Below are positions 61,043-64,000 of a stretch of 64,000 nucleotides of DNA, in pieces. The notes beneath the pieces were generated by a model, which saw only the letters and a list, made by a program, of their open reading frames with translations, had not been told where the DNA came from and ran no database searches. The position numbers and the translations under genes are program-made. The stretch is from Bacillota bacterium (GTDB lineage: Bacteria; Bacillota; Clostridia; Saccharofermentanales; Saccharofermentanaceae), in NCBI GenBank assembly GCA_023397475.1, contig JAEWUD010000027.1, forward strand, positions 120,286 through 184,285, read 5' to 3'. Position 1 is the first letter of the stretch. Each line of letters opens with the position of its first letter.

Positions 61043-61737
61043 TCGAAGAGGAGCCCCAGTACTCTCGGTTTGAGAAGAGATTTATCGATACGAGCCAGAC
61101 AGGCGAGATCATTGCCGCGCGCGTAGCCGGGATTGCGTTCGACAAAATATGCGGTATCCCGGTTTCTTAGTTGCTTCTCGCCGATATCCGCGACGCCTTC
61201 CTTGAGCTTGTCCTTGGTCGATGTATATTCGATCACGCCACTTCGCGGATTATACTCGTTCGGGTAGAGCTTCGTCGCGTAAGCATCGATAATGCGTTGC
61301 TCAACATCCGGCGTCGGTATCCCGGTCTGCGGATAGAATTCGGTCCAGAACAGCGGCAGGATCCTGTACGTCTTATAGCCCTTGCAGATCAGAAACCAGT
61401 AGAACTCTTCGTACGAGGCGGCGTATTCGAACCAGAATCGCGCCCAGATCCGGAAGAGCTCCGTACTGCCCCAGTAGTCTTTATGGATAATCGTATCGCC
61501 GGAGAACATGCCGTGCACAATCTTACCGTCGACGTCGATAGCGAGAACCTTTTGCGTTGTAAATCCGACCAGACCTTCGCTCTCATGCGTGAGCGTCAGG
61601 CAATAATTCTTGTCATTGAAGTCATGATAGAAGACCTCCCGGTCCACATTGTCATAGAACTCGGTCATCAGTGCGTACATACGCTCCTTGTCCGCATCGG
61701 TGTATTCCGAGATCGGTCGCACTTCACCTATCAGCAT
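61039..61737 (-). CDS. Putative acyltransferase of the radical SAM operon
   Basis: 232 aa; start at 61737 after AGGGGGACAAAG. GLVGFTTQKVLAIDVDGKIV and GMFSGDTIIHKDYWGSTELF suggest a GNAT-type fold, followed by WFLICKGYKTYRILPLFW. No close family named. Its stop overlaps the GH3 start. It lies about 90 bp after radical SAM gene C, the only sizeable gap in the operon. Confidence 0.65.
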   Translation of the reverse strand: MLIGEVRPISEYTDADKERMYALMTEFYDNVDREVFYHDFNDKNYCLTLTHESEGLVGFTTQKVLAIDVDGKIVHGMFSGDTIIHKDYWGSTELFRIWARFWFEYAASYEEFYWFLICKGYKTYRILPLFWTEFYPQTGIPTPDVEQRIIDAYATKLYPNEYNPRSGVIEYTSTKDKLKEGVADIGEKQLRNRDTAYFVERNPGYARGNDLACLARIDKSLLKPRVLGLLFE

Positions 61738-61829
61738 CTTTGTCCCCCTGACCATTCGTTGAACACGTTCTTCACGCGAAAATCCGGATCACTGTCGTAA
61801 TCCCGGCTGCCCCTCAACCCTCGAAAGAA

Positions 61830-63164
61830 TCACTTGAGCCCGAATCGCATTCCTTGCTTCTTAAACACTTCCTTCTTGAACAGAGGATTGTAAATCAGAT
61901 AAGTGAAGAACCGGTACGGCGTCCGAAGATTGGTTCTCCACTCGAACGCTCGTCGCAAGATCGATGACCAGCTGTTGAAGCGGCTCCGGCACTCGAAGGA
62001 GACTGCCGTCAGCTCATCCGCCGTCATGTTCTTCGGTACGAAGCTCGCGTAATTGAATCGATATTCCTCGTGAAGCCACCACTTCTTGTCATAAAGAAGT
62101 CGCCCCTCCGCATCCAACCGACGGTACAGCGGCGTGTTCGGATACGGCATCAGGATATTGAAGGCTGCGAACGTGAACTTATTCTGTATCGCAAAATCAC
62201 ATGTCGCCCGGATTGATTCGATCGTGTCACCGTCATGTCCGATCGTGAAGGCCGCCCAGGTCTGTAATCCCCACTTCCGCAGAGCGGCGATCTCCTCGAC
62301 ATACTTCCCCGCCGCCCCGCTCCTGTTCGTTCCCTTGTTCATATCGGAGATGCTGTCCGGCGAGATCGACTCGAACCCGATGACGAGGCCGAGGCAGCCG
62401 CTTCGGACCATGAGCCGCATCAGCTCCTCATCCTGCAGCATATCGAGGCTCCCCTGACTGACCCAACGGATCTTGAGCGGTATAAGTGCGCGAAAAAGCT
62501 CTTTTGCTTTCTCGTGATGACAAACGATATTATCGTCAACAAAGAACAGGAGCTTTCTCTTCTGCGCCCGGATCTCCGCGATGACCTCGTCGACCGGCCG
62601 GCAGTAATGATGTGCGTCGAAATACACTGTAGACGCACAGAAACTGCACTTGTTCCGGCACCCGCGCGAGAACTGCAGGAGGGTGATCGGCAGATACCCT
62701 TTGCCCTCGAAAAGGTCCCTTCGCGTAGCCACGCCCCTTTGCGGGCAGATCGGCGGCGGCGTCCGGTAAAAGGGTTTCAGCTCCCCCGCCTCAGCATCCG
62801 TAAGCATCTGTTGCCATACGGATTCGGCATCGCCGACGATGACACTGTCGCAATGCTCCTTCACCTCTTCCGGCAGAAGCATCGCATGCATCCCGCCCAT
62901 AACAACCGTGATGCCGCGCCGTCTGTACTCCTCGCTGATCTCGTAGGAACGCCGGGCCGTATACGTCTCGACCGTGATCGCGACAAGATCTACAGCTTCC
63001 TCGAACGGGATCGACTCACAGCGGTCATCGTAGATCTTGACCTCAATTGCCGGCGGCGTGAGTCCGGCGAGAACCCCGAGCGGCAACGGCTCCATACGGC
63101 CTTCGTCAACATATAGACTGTGTTCCCTGCGACCGATATTCGGCTTAATCAGAATGAGCTTCAT
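61830..63164 (-). CDS. B12-binding-domain radical SAM protein C
   Basis: 444 aa. It parallels protein A along its length (both have RMEPLPLGVLAGL/KMEPLTIAALQAL, DLV-ITVETYTA and YDDRCES/FDDRIEL). Radical SAM motif CRNKCSFC (Cys169, 173, 176). GGAGGGACATTGC precedes the ATG, inside the 3' end of the upstream gene (20-bp overlap). Similarity to A indicates an older duplication. Acts on the same or a sequential intermediate by inference. Confidence 0.9.
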   Translation of the reverse strand: MKLILIKPNIGRREHSLYVDEGRMEPLPLGVLAGLTPPAIEVKIYDDRCESIPFEEAVDLVAITVETYTARRSYEISEEYRRRGITVVMGGMHAMLLPEEVKEHCDSVIVGDAESVWQQMLTDAEAGELKPFYRTPPPICPQRGVATRRDLFEGKGYLPITLLQFSRGCRNKCSFCASTVYFDAHHYCRPVDEVIAEIRAQKRKLLFFVDDNIVCHHEKAKELFRALIPLKIRWVSQGSLDMLQDEELMRLMVRSGCLGLVIGFESISPDSISDMNKGTNRSGAAGKYVEEIAALRKWGLQTWAAFTIGHDGDTIESIRATCDFAIQNKFTFAAFNILMPYPNTPLYRRLDAEGRLLYDKKWWLHEEYRFNYASFVPKNMTADELTAVSFECRSRFNSWSSILRRAFEWRTNLRTPYRFFTYLIYNPLFKKEVFKKQGMRFGLK

Positions 63165-64000
63165 GCAATGTCCCTCCGAGAATCTGTCCTTGTTTCGAAC
63201 GTATTTCTTTTCGCGAGATAAAATTCGTCAAGAGAAATACGGAAAAGTTCCATGGGAAAAAGAAGTTTGGTCGGGCGAGCAAACGGCGAAAGATGCTCCC
63301 GACCGAGTAGAATCGCGTCCGCATTTGAATGCAACCGTCCCGAAGATCCGCGGGCGACATTCCCCGGGGCTGATAAATCGTATCGCCGTAGCGATACTCA
63401 TCCGAGAGCCACCATTTGTCGTAGAGAAGGCGCCCCTCCTGCTCGAGTCGACGATAAACGCCCGTGCCCGGCATCGGAATCAACGGGTTGAAGTTGGTAA
63501 TTGCAAAGTGATTCTTCTCGACAAACTGCAATGTCCTCTCGAAAAGCTCTGGCGTGTCATCGTCATATCCGAACACGAACGTCCCGTAAATCAGCAGCCG
63601 ATGGCGGTAAATCCTGGCGATCACTGTCTCATAATCTTCGGCGGCCTGATTCGCGACCTTGTGCATCGTCGACAGCGACGACCGGTTCAAGGACTCGAAA
63701 CCGAGCAGCACGAGAAAACATCCGGCCTTCTTCATCTCGCGAAGGAGTTCATCGTTCTTGGCGACATCCATGCTGATCTGGCAAGCCCATCGCTTCTTGA
63801 GCGGGGCGATCGCGCGAAAAAGCTCCAGCGCTCCCTCTTCGTCATAGAATAGATTATCGTCGGCAAAGAAGATAATCTTCTCTCTCATGCGCCGAAGGTC
63901 AGAGACAACATCTTCCACGGGCTTCCTGCGCACGCGAGAATACATCGTCTTGATCGAACAGAAATCACAGTTGAACTTACACCCGCGCGATGTCTGGTAC
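63145..64000 (-). CDS. B12-type radical SAM protein D (N-terminus beyond window)
   Basis: The visible part begins with YQTSRGCKFNCDFCSIKT at the right edge, so the Fe-S motif (CKFNCDFC) is included but the N-terminal domain lies outside. It continues FFADDNLFYDEEGALELFRA, GFESLNRSSLSTMHKVANQ and ends at 63145. The C-terminal half resembles protein A (RRLEQEGRLLYDKWWLSDEY against RRLEEEGRLLYDKWWLAEGY). It is the fourth radical SAM protein of the operon; more genes may lie to the right. Confidence 0.9.
   Translation of the reverse strand, partial: YQTSRGCKFNCDFCSIKTMYSRVRRKPVEDVVSDLRRMREKIIFFADDNLFYDEEGALELFRAIAPLKKRWACQISMDVAKNDELLREMKKAGCFLVLLGFESLNRSSLSTMHKVANQAAEDYETVIARIYRHRLLIYGTFVFGYDDDTPELFERTLQFVEKNHFAITNFNPLIPMPGTGVYRRLEQEGRLLYDKWWLSDEYRYGDTIYQPRGMSPADLRDGCIQMRTRFYSVGSIFRRLLARPNFFFPWNFSVFLLTNFISRKEIRSKQGQILGGTLHEAHSD

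Noticed and set aside
61830..64000. BchE/HpnP-type assignment to a specific pathway (bacteriochlorophyll or hopanoid)
   Set aside because: No other genes of those pathways are present and the motif similarity is only at the superfamily level.

Overview
The window reads as chromosomal DNA of an anaerobic Bacillota (Clostridia-like) bacterium. Supporting signs are strong GGAGG ribosome binding sites, sigma-A type promoters, U-tailed intrinsic terminators, many lipoproteins with a clean lipobox, PadR, XRE and ECF regulators, and a nitrogenase gene at the left edge. No rRNA, tRNA, phage or conjugative module was found. Species-level placement is not possible from the sequence alone.

Layout. 1-3.1 kb: the start of nifH (leftward, behind a terminator-like leader) diverges from a molybdate operon modABC whose ModA is circularly permuted. 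3.1-6.5 kb: a three-gene XRE/membrane operon and an M50-like membrane protein behind a MerR-type promoter. 7.8-10.8 kb: a three-gene ABC-2 exporter operon preceded by a consensus promoter, a 34-codon leader peptide with an Arg-Leu-Arg motif and an intrinsic terminator. 11.9-17.6 kb: an ECF sigma/membrane pair, rhodanese, a flavin/PNPOx-like protein, a broken AraC gene, two small uncharacterised proteins and a LUD protein. 18-31.6 kb: a large solute-binding lipoprotein, a GH31 alpha-xylosidase, an XRE-cupin/acyl-CoA ligase/HAD operon, a PadR/membrane operon, and a kinase-nuclease fusion next to an HPRT-like protein that lacks its catalytic Asp. 32.4-47.4 kb: three paralogous PAS-GGDEF diguanylate cyclases, a GH3 beta-glucosidase, the carboxynorspermidine route to spermidine, and an unclassified reverse transcriptase wedged between two of the cyclases. 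47.8-53.6 kb: a complete oppBCDF-oppA oligopeptide importer. 55.8-64 kb: a tightly overlapping leftward operon with four radical SAM proteins, a GH3-type adenylating ligase and two acyltransferase-like proteins, probably a biosynthetic cluster.

Two genome-scale patterns cut across the genes. First, almost every long intergenic gap holds tandem arrays of inverted repeats with a period of 74-75 bp. Arms of about 9-12 bp enclose a centre that is nearly always 17 bp, and this geometry is shared by at least six sequence families that are otherwise unrelated. Second, the octamer CGCGAAAA/TTTTCGCG occurs about fifty times (counted by eye), against about two expected by chance, in genes and gaps alike.

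Functional picture: a diazotrophic or potentially diazotrophic anaerobe that ferments plant-type oligosaccharides and peptides, makes spermidine by the carboxynorspermidine route, signals with c-di-GMP, and carries an unexplored radical SAM natural-product or lipid pathway. All coordinates come from reading the sequence. Family names rest on recognised motifs and not on database searches.
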